Below, piece by piece: positions 7,480-15,858 of a stretch of 64,000 nucleotides of DNA (position 1 is its first letter; each line of letters opens with the position of its first letter). This DNA is from DAOUBP01 sp964513075. GTDB taxonomy: Bacteria; Chloroflexota; Anaerolineae; CG2-30-64-16. The notes beneath the pieces are model-generated. The model had not been told where the DNA came from. It worked only from the letters and a program-made list of their open reading frames with translations, and ran no database searches. Location: positions 39,899 to 103,898 of the forward strand of contig CAZELR010000008.1 in assembly GCA_964513075.1 (NCBI GenBank). Direction: 5' to 3'. Both the position numbers and the translations under genes were made by a program.

Positions 7480-9344
7480 GTCGGGAAGATATCCTGATCA
7501 AACTCATGGCAGAATGCGCCGACCCAGTGATGGCAGGCGCCAGTATCGACGCGTGCCTGGAACACCAGCCGCTGTACGCTCCGGAACTCAAGCCTTTGCT
7601 CAACACCGTGGTCGCTGTGCACGAGTTGCGCGTCGTGCCTGCACGGTCGGCCGCCGTGGCAGCCCAAAGCCGAACGGAATTCCTGGCCGCAATGCGCGCG
7701 CTCAGCACCGGGGACGCAAGGGGCTGGGATCCCCTCGGCCAACTGTCGGCATGGTGGCTTGGGCTGCGCCGCTGGGGCACCAATTTGCTGGGCGCAGGCG
7801 GTCTGCCCCGCATGATGCCTTCAGGCCTGACTGCCGCGCTGTTGATTGTGCTTCTTGGCGGTCTCCTGCTCACCGAGATGGTCACTGTATCGGCAAGCGC
7901 GCTGCCAGGCAACCCACTCTACCCCGTGAAGACAACTGCAGAACAGTTTCAGGTCTTCTTCGCCTTTGACAGCCAGACACGAGCACAACTGCTGACTGAG
8001 ATCGAGGAGCGCCGCATCGACGAAGCCAAGGCCGTCGTCGAGCTGGGCCGCAGGGTCGCCAACGTACCACTGCATGGCATCATCGAGGCGATCACGGGTA
8101 ACACCTGGGAGATTTCCGGGTTGATCGTGACGATTGCGCCCGACAGCCGTATCTTCGGCACGCCACAGGTGGGCAGTCGCGTACAAGGCCGGGCACGCGC
8201 GCCCGGTGATGGCTCACTCATCGTAGGCTACGTGAAGGTGCAATCATCCGCGCAGACGCAGCCGGCAGTTCCGCCAGCAACACCTACGCCGACTCGATTA
8301 ACCCCAAGCGCTACAGCGACAGCGACGGCTACCAGCATCGGCACCCTCGGCCCCGCCCCAGCAACCGGAGGGGGTTCGCGCTGGCTTCCAGCGCCGTACT
8401 ATGAGCCGACGGAGACGCTCACTCCCAAACCTACCGGGACGCCGACTGCCAGGCCGACAGCAACACCGACCAGCACGCAGCTCGCCACGGCCACAGCGAC
8501 GACTACCCCATCGCCGGCGCCGACGCGCGAACAGACGAAGGAACGCATCATCGGCCGCGTGGACAGCCGCAATGGCAGCGTCTGGGTCATTAGCGGCATT
8601 ACGGTCGAGGTTGACGGCAATACTCGCATCTCCGGCGCCTGCGAGGTGGGCGCAAAAGTGGAGGCGGTCGTCGTTGCCAAGCCCAGCGGGGGGTATCTGG
8701 CTTTATCGATCACCCAGATTGCATCGCCGGATCGCACCCCTGAGCCGCTGGAGTTCGTCGGCACAGTCGAAGCCATCGAGGGCCCGGTCTGGATTATCGA
8801 TGGTCTGCGGGTGTTGGAGACCGGTGATACAGTGTTGGTAAACGACCCAGGCATCGGGGACTTGGTCGAAGTGAAAGCCGAACGTCGCGCTGATGGAGAG
8901 ATTTATGCGCGACGCATCACGGCCATCCGTGAGAACATCGTGGATTTCGAGGGCGTGATTGAAGCCATGAACGGGGACACCTGGCAAATTGGCAGCCACG
9001 CCGTGCTTGTGACTGCTGAGACGCAGGTCTACGGCGATCCGATCATCGGTTCGCTCGTTCAAGTGAGAGCGGTGGAAAAGGCTTACAAACGCCTGATTGC
9101 CCAAATCATCTCAGTAGTAATGCCCACGCCGACACCAACTGCTACGCCAACACCGACTGCAGCGCCGACTGCGACCGAAACGCCAGAGCTAATCGCAACG
9201 CCGACTGTGACCGCCGTGCCGGAGCCAACAGCAACCCAGACGGCGACCGCCGCACCGGAGCCAACCGGAACAGCTACGCCGGAAATCAAAGAAACAACAC
9301 CCACGACGATGTGGATGCGGACCCTGGCAGGGGGCGTCGCCTGA
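7476..9344 (+). CDS. Anti-sigma-like membrane protein with DUF5667 and four DUF5666 repeats
   Basis: 622 residues. A cytoplasmic part (1-115) is followed by one membrane segment (about 117-136) and then the DUF5667-type stretch ALPGNPLYPVKTTAEQ...EERRIDEAKAVVELGR (about 142-195). Outside the membrane there are four DUF5666-type beta modules (about 197-255, 360-415, 425-485, 487-545; for example GTVEAIEGPVWIIDGL). They are separated by Thr/Pro-rich linkers, and a similar tail follows. Translation is coupled to the sigma gene by an ATGA overlap. By position and layout it is the likely anti-sigma factor, holding the sigma factor at the membrane and sensing something outside. No zinc-binding anti-sigma motif (HxxxCxxC) is seen, so binding of the sigma factor is inference. 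Confidence 0.75.
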   Translation: MSREDILIKLMAECADPVMAGASIDACLEHQPLYAPELKPLLNTVVAVHELRVVPARSAAVAAQSRTEFLAAMRALSTGDARGWDPLGQLSAWWLGLRRWGTNLLGAGGLPRMMPSGLTAALLIVLLGGLLLTEMVTVSASALPGNPLYPVKTTAEQFQVFFAFDSQTRAQLLTEIEERRIDEAKAVVELGRRVANVPLHGIIEAITGNTWEISGLIVTIAPDSRIFGTPQVGSRVQGRARAPGDGSLIVGYVKVQSSAQTQPAVPPATPTPTRLTPSATATATATSIGTLGPAPATGGGSRWLPAPYYEPTETLTPKPTGTPTARPTATPTSTQLATATATTTPSPAPTREQTKERIIGRVDSRNGSVWVISGITVEVDGNTRISGACEVGAKVEAVVVAKPSGGYLALSITQIASPDRTPEPLEFVGTVEAIEGPVWIIDGLRVLETGDTVLVNDPGIGDLVEVKAERRADGEIYARRITAIRENIVDFEGVIEAMNGDTWQIGSHAVLVTAETQVYGDPIIGSLVQVRAVEKAYKRLIAQIISVVMPTPTPTATPTPTAAPTATETPELIATPTVTAVPEPTATQTATAAPEPTGTATPEIKETTPTTMWMRTLAGGVA

Positions 9345-9360
9345 CCGGAGGATGAAGAAG

Positions 9361-11334
9361 GTGGACGCGCAAACCCGCGGTCGGATCACAGGACTCACCG
9401 TCATGATGTGCATTCTTGTGCTCATCTTGATAGCGGCGGTTCCTCCGCGCTCAGCCGCCGGTGTGCTGCCGACCCGACCGGACGATGGGGTGTCCATCCG
9501 TTTCGAGGGTTATCTCAAAGCTATCGGCCCCGGCAAGTGGCTGGTCGGTGACTCCATTGTACTTGTTGATACTCAAACGATCATCATTGAGAAGCGGGGG
9601 CGCGCCGAAGTCGGCGCGTGGGTGGTGGTCTGGGGCCTCCAGAGCCAGACTGGCGCAATTACCGGAGAACTTATCCAGGTAGAGCGTCCGGCGGGGAACT
9701 CTGGGCCAATCTGGCAATTCTCAGGCTTGGTCTCAAAACATATCGTCCAGGCGGACGGCACCGAATGGTGGGTCATCAACGGGCTGGCGGTTCAATCCAC
9801 GGGGAATACACAATTCAGAGGCACGCCCGACACGGGCTGGCTGGTGTGGGTGGTGGCCGAGTACCAGGAGTCATTTCTTCGCGCCCTGGTGATCGAGGCC
9901 ATCGCCGAGACTCCCGAATCGATGCCCGTAGAATTCGAAGGGACCCTGGAGGCGTTCGGACCGGATGGGGGGCAGATAGATGGTCACGCGTTCATCCTGG
10001 CTGACAAGCCGGTCATCATCGGACAGCCGGCAGCTGGTCTCCAGGTGCAAGTGCGGGCCACCCAAAACGCATCCGGCTTGCTGGTAGTTTACCTGCTGAG
10101 GGTGGTCGAGACAGCCGCCTCATGGGCCTGGAGGCACGGCAGCTACATGAATACAAGCGCCGCCCAGGTCGATGTCGCCCCGCCGGACTCCCCAGCGCCG
10201 ACTGCTCTTGCGGGAGCCAGGGTGCCAAACGCCACCTCGACCCCCTGGGGCACGCCTGAACTCGTGATCACCGGGCTGACCGATGCGGCCCGGCCAGCTC
10301 TCGCAGACACCGGCGATGGCACGACGCATGCGCTGTGGGAATCAGGCGGCAACGTGTTCTGGGCCACGCGGGCGCCGGGCCAGGGCTGGAGCCAGGCCCA
10401 ACGCATCGCTTCCGGCAGTGAGCCCACTCTGGCTGTGGATAGTGCGGGCCACCTTCACGTACTCTTCACCAAGCAATTCCTGGACAACTACGAGATTTAT
10501 CATGTCATGTACAAGGAAGGGACATGGACCCTGCCGATCAACGTCTCGCGCACATCCGGGGTGTCAACGAAACCTGCGCTGGCGGCCGGCAAAGATGGCC
10601 GACTTTACGCCACCTGGATGGATGACACCCCCGGCTACTCGATCATCTACAGTGCAAAATGGTCCTACAGTGCACGCTGGCCCAACGGTTTCTGGCGCAA
10701 TCAGCCCATCCCTTACGGCCGTGGGCAATTTCCAGCCATCGCCGTGACACAGGATGAGACGATCTTCTTGGCGTGGCAGGACCTTGTCCCAACCATCGAC
10801 AACCCGACCGGCTTTTCCAATATCTTTTTAAGCGAATGGCAGAAGGATAGCTGGTCACTGCCGATCAATATCTCGGATTGCGAAGATGTAGACGCCAAGG
10901 AGGTCAGCATCACCACCACAGCCGATGGGCTGGCGCACCTCGTGTGGATCGAGGATACTCGCAGTATACGCTACGGCTTTGGGCAAGGCCGGTCCTGGCC
11001 ATTGCCGCGCACCGTTACCACAGCCGCGGTCCTGGCACGTGGCCCCCGCATTGCAACTGTGGATGGCTACTTCCTGCACATCGCCTGGGATGAGGCAGCA
11101 ATACTGCGCGCCACTTCGGCTCCTGGCAGGTCAGCGATCTGGCCGACACCGATAGCTGTCACAACGTTGCAAGGAACGTTTAAGGATGTAGGACTAAATA
11201 TCACGCTGGAAAACGAGATGACTCTCAGTTGGGTCCAAATCTCGCAGACCGGCGAGACCAGCATATACGAAAGCCGCTGCGAGCGGCTCATACCCAACCG
11301 TATTTGGTTGCCGGCGATCTTGAACGGTCAGTAA
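9361..11334 (+). CDS. Secreted protein: DUF5666-like modules plus sialidase-type beta-propeller
   Basis: 657 residues from GTG 9361. GGAGG (9347-9351) lies 9 nt before this GTG but directly abuts the in-frame ATG at 9352, so the GTG is preferred. A signal peptide (GLTVMMCILVLILIAAV) comes first. Three DUF5666-like modules follow (about 35-230; RFEGYLKAIGPGKW, FSGLVSK, EFEGTLEAFGPDGG), related to those of the upstream protein. Residues about 290-640 hold repeated blades (LAVDSAGHLHVLFTK, PALAAGKDGRLYATWMDD, FPAIAVTQDETIFLAW), as in BNR/sialidase-like propellers; Asp-box catalytic residues are not evident. It ends IWLPAILNGQ, a tail like that of the protein at 2298. Third gene of the sigma operon and probably part of the regulated cell-surface function. 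Confidence 0.7.
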   Translation: MDAQTRGRITGLTVMMCILVLILIAAVPPRSAAGVLPTRPDDGVSIRFEGYLKAIGPGKWLVGDSIVLVDTQTIIIEKRGRAEVGAWVVVWGLQSQTGAITGELIQVERPAGNSGPIWQFSGLVSKHIVQADGTEWWVINGLAVQSTGNTQFRGTPDTGWLVWVVAEYQESFLRALVIEAIAETPESMPVEFEGTLEAFGPDGGQIDGHAFILADKPVIIGQPAAGLQVQVRATQNASGLLVVYLLRVVETAASWAWRHGSYMNTSAAQVDVAPPDSPAPTALAGARVPNATSTPWGTPELVITGLTDAARPALADTGDGTTHALWESGGNVFWATRAPGQGWSQAQRIASGSEPTLAVDSAGHLHVLFTKQFLDNYEIYHVMYKEGTWTLPINVSRTSGVSTKPALAAGKDGRLYATWMDDTPGYSIIYSAKWSYSARWPNGFWRNQPIPYGRGQFPAIAVTQDETIFLAWQDLVPTIDNPTGFSNIFLSEWQKDSWSLPINISDCEDVDAKEVSITTTADGLAHLVWIEDTRSIRYGFGQGRSWPLPRTVTTAAVLARGPRIATVDGYFLHIAWDEAAILRATSAPGRSAIWPTPIAVTTLQGTFKDVGLNITLENEMTLSWVQISQTGETSIYESRCERLIPNRIWLPAILNGQ

Positions 11335-11357
11335 GGTCCAGGCACCCACTGACCAAC

Positions 11358-11822
11358 TTACCCACTGATCCCGGACCAGTGTCGATCCTCAAAACTCAGA
11401 CCGCTGCGGAGCAGTTCCTGGCGAATCGTCTCAGCACTGATATCGGACAACACTCCCCGTTGAATCAACTGCGTACGCAAGCGTTGTAAGGACCAGGTCT
11501 CGAATTCCAGCCCCAAATCTTGGGGCTGAGTCGTTGCGAGACCAATGATCGCCTGGCGCTGCTCATTGCTGAACAGTTTCGGCCGTCCAGGGGAACGCTG
11601 CGGCTGCAGCCCTTTGAGTCCGCAACGATTGAAGCGGTGAAGCCACTTCCGCACATTGATTGGATGTAGACCAATCTCCCGACTGATCTCGTGTACTCCG
11701 ATGCGCCGCGCAGACAGACTCACGATCTTTGCCCTCCGGGCGATCTCCGGATCCGTGCCGCACAGCATCTCTTCAAGTTGGCTGACTTCGTCAGCCTTAA
11801 GTGTCCGCACATAGAGCGCCAT
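11358..11822 (-). pseudogene. IS630-type helix-turn-helix fragment (transposase N-terminus)
   Basis: 154 residues: an N-terminal helix-turn-helix (EISREIGLHPINVRKWLHRF), a linker GLKGLQPQRSPGRPKLF, and a winged-helix part (TWSLQRLRTQLIQRGVLSDISAETIRQELLRSG, written here in pieces of one domain). This is the DNA-binding half of IS630-family transposases. The catalytic DDE half is absent: the frame stops at WSGISG, and the sialidase-like gene ends 23 nt away. GGGAGG lies 7 nt before the ATG, so it may still be translated. No terminal inverted repeats were found. Most likely an IS remnant; an orphan DNA-binding regulator is the alternative. Confidence 0.65.
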
Positions 11823-12052
11823 ACCTTGCCTCCCTGATGCAATTGTGCCTGGTGAAGTCCCTCGCGCAAGAGCCTTGTCCCAGGCAAAACACCTTCACTC
11901 ATCAAGACGCACGCGGCCACAAAAGGTAACGCGATTTGTCTGCGCGTTTTTGAATTTCGTCCAGCATATCTACATCCGTTTTGTTTCAGATCCGACTACA
12001 GACAGGGACGCCGCCCGGGCTCACAAGCGACAGTCCTAACCCATCGAGCAAA

Positions 12053-12070
12053 ACATGACATCTGTCATGT
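12053..12070. promoter_or_regulatory. Palindromic candidate operator upstream of fhs
   Basis: ACATGACA-TC-TGTCATGT: perfect 8-bp arms with a 2-nt centre. The centre is about 42 nt before the start of transcription predicted from TATAAT at 12092-12097, and it covers the place where a -35 box should be. That is the usual position of a class II activator site. The regulator is unknown. Confidence 0.5.
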
Positions 12071-12091
12071 CGGTTGTGGCCGGCCTCAAGA

Positions 12092-12097
12092 TATAAT
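12092..12097 (+). promoter_or_regulatory. -10 box of fhs
   Basis: Perfect TATAAT, with no -35 consensus at 16-18 nt. Expected start near 12104, giving a leader of about 49 nt. Confidence 0.45.
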
Positions 12098-12152
12098 AAC
12101 ATCTCAGATATTGAGCTTGTTTCATATTCGCCACTCTGGAGGTTCAACAGCC

Positions 12153-14024
12153 ATGCAACGCGTCAAACCCGTCCCCAGCGACCTGGAGATCGCCCAGGCA
12201 GTCGAACTGAAGCCTATCATCAAGATTGCAGAGTCTATGGGCCTCTCTGTTGACGATATAGAGCTCTTCGGTAAGTACAAAGCCAAAGTCCACCTGGACG
12301 TGCGCGAGAAATTTGCCGACCGGCCCCAGGGCAAATACATCGATGTCACAGCCATTACTCCCACTCCTTTGGGAGAAGGCAAAACCACCACAACTGTCGG
12401 CCTGACCCAAAGCTTGGGGGTTCTTGGCAAGAACGTCGTTGCTTGCATCCGCCAACCATCGCAGGGCCCCACCTTCGGCATCAAGGGCGGCGCGGCCGGC
12501 GGCGGCTATTCTCAGATCGTCCCTATGGAGGACTTCAACCTCCATCTCACCGGCGACATTCACGCCATCACCGCGGCCCATGACCTCATCGCGGCGGCGA
12601 TTGACGCACGCATGCTGCACGAATCTTCCACCGAGCCGCAGGCGATGTTCGACCGCTTGTGTCCCACGGATAAGGCTGGCAAGCGCAGCTTCTCGCCCAC
12701 CATGCTGCGCCGCCTGGCCAAGCTCGGCATCGCCAAGACCGATCCTGAGGAGCTCACCCCCGAAGAGCGCACCCGCTTCGCCGTCCTCGACATCGATCCT
12801 GCCAGCATCACCTGGAACCGCGTCATCGACATCTCCGACCGCTTCCTCCGCAAGATCGAAATCGGTCTGGGGCCGGAGGAAAAGGGCCTTACCCGCATCA
12901 CCGGCTACGATATCACCGTCGCCTCTGAGTTGATGGCCATCCTGGCCCTCACTACCAGCCTGGAAGACTTGCGCGACCGCATCGGCCGCGCAGTGGTCGG
13001 CACCAGCAAGACTGGCGAGGCCGTGACCGTGGAGGACCTGGGCGTAGCCGGGGCAGCCACCGTCCTGATGAAGGACGCCATCATGCCCAATTTGATGCAG
13101 ACCGTGGAGGGCCAACCCGCCTTCGTGCACGCCGGACCGTTCGCTAACATCGCTCACGGCAACTCCTCCATCGTCGCCGATCAAATCGCGCTCAAGTTAG
13201 CCGATTACGTGGTGACCGAGTCGGGCTTCGGCGCAGATATGGGCATGGAGAAGTTCCTGGATATCAAGTGTCGCTATTCCGGCTTGATCCCCAACTGCAT
13301 CGTGTTAGTGGCCACGGTGCGCGCCCTCAAGATGCACGGCGGCGGCCCCAGGGTCGTGGCCGGCAAACCGCTGGATCACGCCTACACCAGCGAGAATCTG
13401 CCGCTGCTGGAGAAGGGCTGCGCCAACCTGGAAGCGCACATCGAGAACATCAAGCGCTATGGCGTCCCGGTCGTGGTGGCAATCAATATGTTCAAAGATG
13501 ATACTCCGGCTGAAATCGCCCTGATCCGCGAGAAGGCGATCGCGGCCGGCGCTGAGGATGCGGTGCTGAGCGCCCACTGGGCCGAGGGCGGCGACGGCGC
13601 GATCGAACTAGCCGAGGCCGTCATCAAGGCATGCGACAAGCCCAGCAACTTCCAGTTTCTATACCCGCTGGAGTGGAGCATCAAAGAAAAGATCGAAAAG
13701 ATCGCCAAGGATATCTATGGCGCCGGCAGCGTGAGCTACACGCCCGAGGCCGAGGCCAAGATCGAGCTCTACACCCGCCTCGGCTTCGACAAACTGCCCA
13801 TCTGCATGGCCAAGACGCACCTCAGCCTGAGCCATGAGCCGGCAGTCAAAGGCCGGCCGCAGGGCTACGTCTTCCCCGTCCGCGACGTACGTGCTTCGGT
13901 CGGCGCGGGCTTCCTCTACCCGCTCTGCGGCGAGATGCGCACCATGCCCGGCCTGCCCACCCGCCCCGTCTTCTATGACGTCGACCTCGACCTGGAAACC
14001 GGCCGCGTCGTGGGCCTATTCTAG
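12153..14024 (+). CDS. fhs: Formate--tetrahydrofolate ligase, long form
   Basis: 623 residues from ATG 12153, chosen because GGAGG lies 10 nt upstream; the frame opens earlier without a ribosome site. The enzyme makes 10-formyl-tetrahydrofolate from formate, ATP and THF in the cytoplasm. The P-loop TPLGEGKTT starts at T71. Conserved QPSQGPTFGIKGGAAGGGY, MHGGGPRVVAG and the C-terminal MRTMPGLPTRP match the family. It is longer than typical clostridial enzymes (about 557 residues). The extra part includes LDIDPASITWNRVID and DISDRFLRKIEIG, as in the synthetase domain of eukaryotic C1-THF synthase and some bacteria. The gene is single, ended by a strong hairpin at 14034-14078. No folD or other Wood-Ljungdahl gene is nearby, so the role is probably one-carbon assimilation. 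Confidence 0.95.
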   Translation: MQRVKPVPSDLEIAQAVELKPIIKIAESMGLSVDDIELFGKYKAKVHLDVREKFADRPQGKYIDVTAITPTPLGEGKTTTTVGLTQSLGVLGKNVVACIRQPSQGPTFGIKGGAAGGGYSQIVPMEDFNLHLTGDIHAITAAHDLIAAAIDARMLHESSTEPQAMFDRLCPTDKAGKRSFSPTMLRRLAKLGIAKTDPEELTPEERTRFAVLDIDPASITWNRVIDISDRFLRKIEIGLGPEEKGLTRITGYDITVASELMAILALTTSLEDLRDRIGRAVVGTSKTGEAVTVEDLGVAGAATVLMKDAIMPNLMQTVEGQPAFVHAGPFANIAHGNSSIVADQIALKLADYVVTESGFGADMGMEKFLDIKCRYSGLIPNCIVLVATVRALKMHGGGPRVVAGKPLDHAYTSENLPLLEKGCANLEAHIENIKRYGVPVVVAINMFKDDTPAEIALIREKAIAAGAEDAVLSAHWAEGGDGAIELAEAVIKACDKPSNFQFLYPLEWSIKEKIEKIAKDIYGAGSVSYTPEAEAKIELYTRLGFDKLPICMAKTHLSLSHEPAVKGRPQGYVFPVRDVRASVGAGFLYPLCGEMRTMPGLPTRPVFYDVDLDLETGRVVGLF

Positions 14025-14033
14025 TCCTCTGAC

Positions 14034-14078
14034 GTCGTCACAAACCAGGTTTCTCGGAGAAACCTGGTTTGTGACGAC
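14034..14078. terminator. Long hairpin after fhs (family A repeat with extended arms)
   Basis: 21-bp perfect arms around a CGG loop; the inner part is AAACCAGGTTTCT-CGG-AGAAACCTGGTTT. It starts 10 nt after the fhs stop. It has the family A core but longer arms and no T-tract, so it may act as an mRNA 3' end stabiliser or a T-less terminator. Confidence 0.65.
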
Positions 14079-14095
14079 GATTCGATGTGAGTGAT

Positions 14096-14124
14096 TTGTC
14101 AAACCCCGCTCACTCTAGTATAAT
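14096..14124 (+). promoter_or_regulatory. Promoter for the FmdB-like gene
   Basis: TTGTCA (14096-14101), exactly 17 nt, TATAAT (14119-14124). Transcription would start near 14130-14132. Confidence 0.7.
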
Positions 14125-14129
14125 GTTAC

Positions 14130-14162
14130 TGACCTCCGCAGAACGACGTTCTGCGGAGGTCA
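14130..14162 (+). repeat. Hairpin at the 5' end of the FmdB transcript
   Basis: TGACCTCCGCAGAAC and its exact complement, 15-bp arms with a 3-nt loop. It begins at the predicted first base of the transcript, so the mRNA would carry a stable 5' terminal stem-loop, as seen in mRNA stabilisers such as the ompA leader. Its sequence is unlike the family A repeats. Confidence 0.6.
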
Positions 14163-14197
14163 GAGTGTTGAAAGAGTGACTCACAGGGGAACATCTG

Positions 14198-14491
14198 ATG
14201 CCGATTTACGAGTATGAATGTGAACATTGCGGCGTGCGATTCGAAAAAATGCAGCGCATGGCAGACCCGGTGTTGACCGATTGCCCTGAATGCGGTGGAC
14301 ATATCCATCGCGTCATGCAGCCGGTAGGCATCATCTTTAAGGGTTCCGGTTTCTACGTCACCGACAACAAGGGCAAGTCCTCCACGGGAGTGCCAACCAA
14401 GAAGAAAGAGGACGAGAGCAAGCCGGCCGCCGCGTCAACCAGCAGCGAGAGCAGCACGCCAGCCGCGGGGACCGAGAAGAAAGCAGACTAG
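14198..14491 (+). CDS. FmdB-family zinc ribbon protein
   Basis: 97 residues. MPIYEYECEHCGVRFEKMQ followed by CPECGG is the FmdB/CxxC zinc ribbon (Cys ligands C8, C11, C27, C30), then the family signature IIFKGSGFYVTDNKG. The tail is Lys/Ser/Ala-rich and disordered. FmdB was named as a regulator of formamidase and amidase genes, but most members have no known role. AGGGGA lies about 8 nt before the ATG. The gene has its own promoter and a 5' hairpin, and it converges on the ABC permease. Confidence 0.85.
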   Translation: MPIYEYECEHCGVRFEKMQRMADPVLTDCPECGGHIHRVMQPVGIIFKGSGFYVTDNKGKSSTGVPTKKKEDESKPAAASTSSESSTPAAGTEKKAD

Positions 14492-14511
14492 GCCCTTCTC
14501 CACAATCTTAG

Positions 14512-15840
14512 TCATTCGTACTTGAGCGCGCGCAGTGGGTCGAGACTGGCGGCCCGCAGCGCAGGATAGACGCCGCTGATCAACCCTATCAACACCGCAA
14601 ATACGATGGCAAAAAGTGGCAACCAGGCCGGCGTAAATGCGATATCCGAGCTGGCGCTTGGCCCAAAGATGCCGCCTCCGTTGCTCTGTTGCAGCAGGCT
14701 GCCGATCACAATGTTGGCGGCTCCGCTCAATCCCATTCCCAGCAGAACCCCCACCACCCCACCCAGCAGCCCGATACACCCCGCTTCACCCAGAAAGATG
14801 AACATGACATCCCGGTTGTGCGCGCCGAGCGCCTTCATCAGGCCAATCTCGCGCGTACGCTCCAAAATTGCCATGCTCAGGGTGTTCACGATGCCCAGAG
14901 CGGCCACCAGCAGCGCAATCGCGCCGATGCTCCCCAACACAGCCTGCAACACGCTAAAAAAGCGGTTGATCGATTGCACCGTGTCCATGGCCGAAAAAGC
15001 CTCCAGGCCCAGATCACGAATCTGCTGCTGGAGGGCCTGCACGTCGCGACTGTCCGCCACCTGCACAAAAGCGCGCGGATAGCCTTCCTTGTTGCGATCG
15101 ATCCGCTTGCCCGCGAACCATTCGTTGATCGCCTGGGCCTCGCGCAGCGGGATAAACACCTGATAGTCGGTTTCGCCGCCCTCTGCCAACACGCCGGAGA
15201 CTTCGTAGCGCCAGGCGTGCGACGTTTGCTCGCCCTCACTGCCGAACTTGATTCCTTCCAGCGTCAATGTCTCGCCCAACAGCACATCGACCTTCGCAGA
15301 TTCGCCCTTCTGAGGATTCCAAAAAGACTCGCTCAGCCGTGCACCGGCCAAAAGCTGGCCGCGCGCCAAACTCAGCGCTCCCTGATCCACGGTCAGGCCC
15401 ATCTGCTCCAGCGCCTCGGGAGCAACGCCGACCAGTGACATCCCGCCGTACAACTTACGGTAGCGCATTTGGATTGCACCCTGGATGTCTTCCAGGGGAA
15501 TCACCGCACTGACGCCTGGAAGACCGCGTAACTCGTCCAGGACCGCGTTGGTGAGCGTGGTGGCTTTGCCTCTCTGGCTCTGTGTCGACACGGCCGCCGC
15601 CGGCCCGCTGGCCGAGACCGCCTTGACGAATTCCGAGTTGCCACCCATCACTGTAATCCGCTTCAGATCGGCAATGTTGCCCAGGCTGCCGGTGGCGCTG
15701 CGCTGCAAGCCGGCGCCCAAACTCACCAATACCATCACGGCCGCGGTGCCGATGACCACGCCAAACGCGGTCAGCGCCACCCGCCCCCGCATCCGGTTGA
15801 GGTTCGCCCAAACCATCCGCAGCCAATCACCGAAGAACAC
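14512..15840 (-). CDS. ABC transporter permease, MacB/FtsX type
   Basis: 442 residues with the MacB layout. An N-terminal membrane helix (VALTAFGVVIGTAAVMVLVS) is followed by a large periplasmic or extracytoplasmic domain (about 45-285) and three C-terminal helices of the FtsX fold (QAVLGSIGAIALLVAALGIV, then GLLGGVVGVLLGMGL, then LPLFAIVFAVLIGLISG). The motif MAILERTREIGLMKALGA is the cytoplasmic coupling helix. Such permeases work with a MacB-type ATPase to move substrates by mechanotransmission rather than through the membrane. It is the last gene of the leftward operon and begins 18 nt after the CARDB gene. Substrate unknown. Confidence 0.88.
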   Translation of the reverse strand: MFFGDWLRMVWANLNRMRGRVALTAFGVVIGTAAVMVLVSLGAGLQRSATGSLGNIADLKRITVMGGNSEFVKAVSASGPAAAVSTQSQRGKATTLTNAVLDELRGLPGVSAVIPLEDIQGAIQMRYRKLYGGMSLVGVAPEALEQMGLTVDQGALSLARGQLLAGARLSESFWNPQKGESAKVDVLLGETLTLEGIKFGSEGEQTSHAWRYEVSGVLAEGGETDYQVFIPLREAQAINEWFAGKRIDRNKEGYPRAFVQVADSRDVQALQQQIRDLGLEAFSAMDTVQSINRFFSVLQAVLGSIGAIALLVAALGIVNTLSMAILERTREIGLMKALGAHNRDVMFIFLGEAGCIGLLGGVVGVLLGMGLSGAANIVIGSLLQQSNGGGIFGPSASSDIAFTPAWLPLFAIVFAVLIGLISGVYPALRAASLDPLRALKYE

Positions 15841-15858
15841 TCGCCGCCCCCTCTCCGT

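Larger units (their letters stand above)
11823..12152. other. 330-bp intergenic region upstream of fhs
   Basis: The left 230 bases hold no gene or repeat I can support. The right part holds an 18-bp palindrome (12053-12070), a TATAAT box (12092-12097) and the fhs ribosome site GGAGG (12138-12142). Confidence 0.6.

Noticed and set aside
8280..9290. ACGCCGAC-type tandem repeat as a DNA element
   Set aside because: It is explained as coding for Thr/Pro-rich linkers of the anti-sigma-like protein; the DNA repeat follows from the protein.
11845..12039. Small 64-codon frame upstream of fhs
   Set aside because: No ribosome site, no recognisable sequence, and low likelihood of being a gene.
12144..13184. 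346-codon open frame opposite fhs
   Set aside because: Antisense to a conserved enzyme gene; no start signal.
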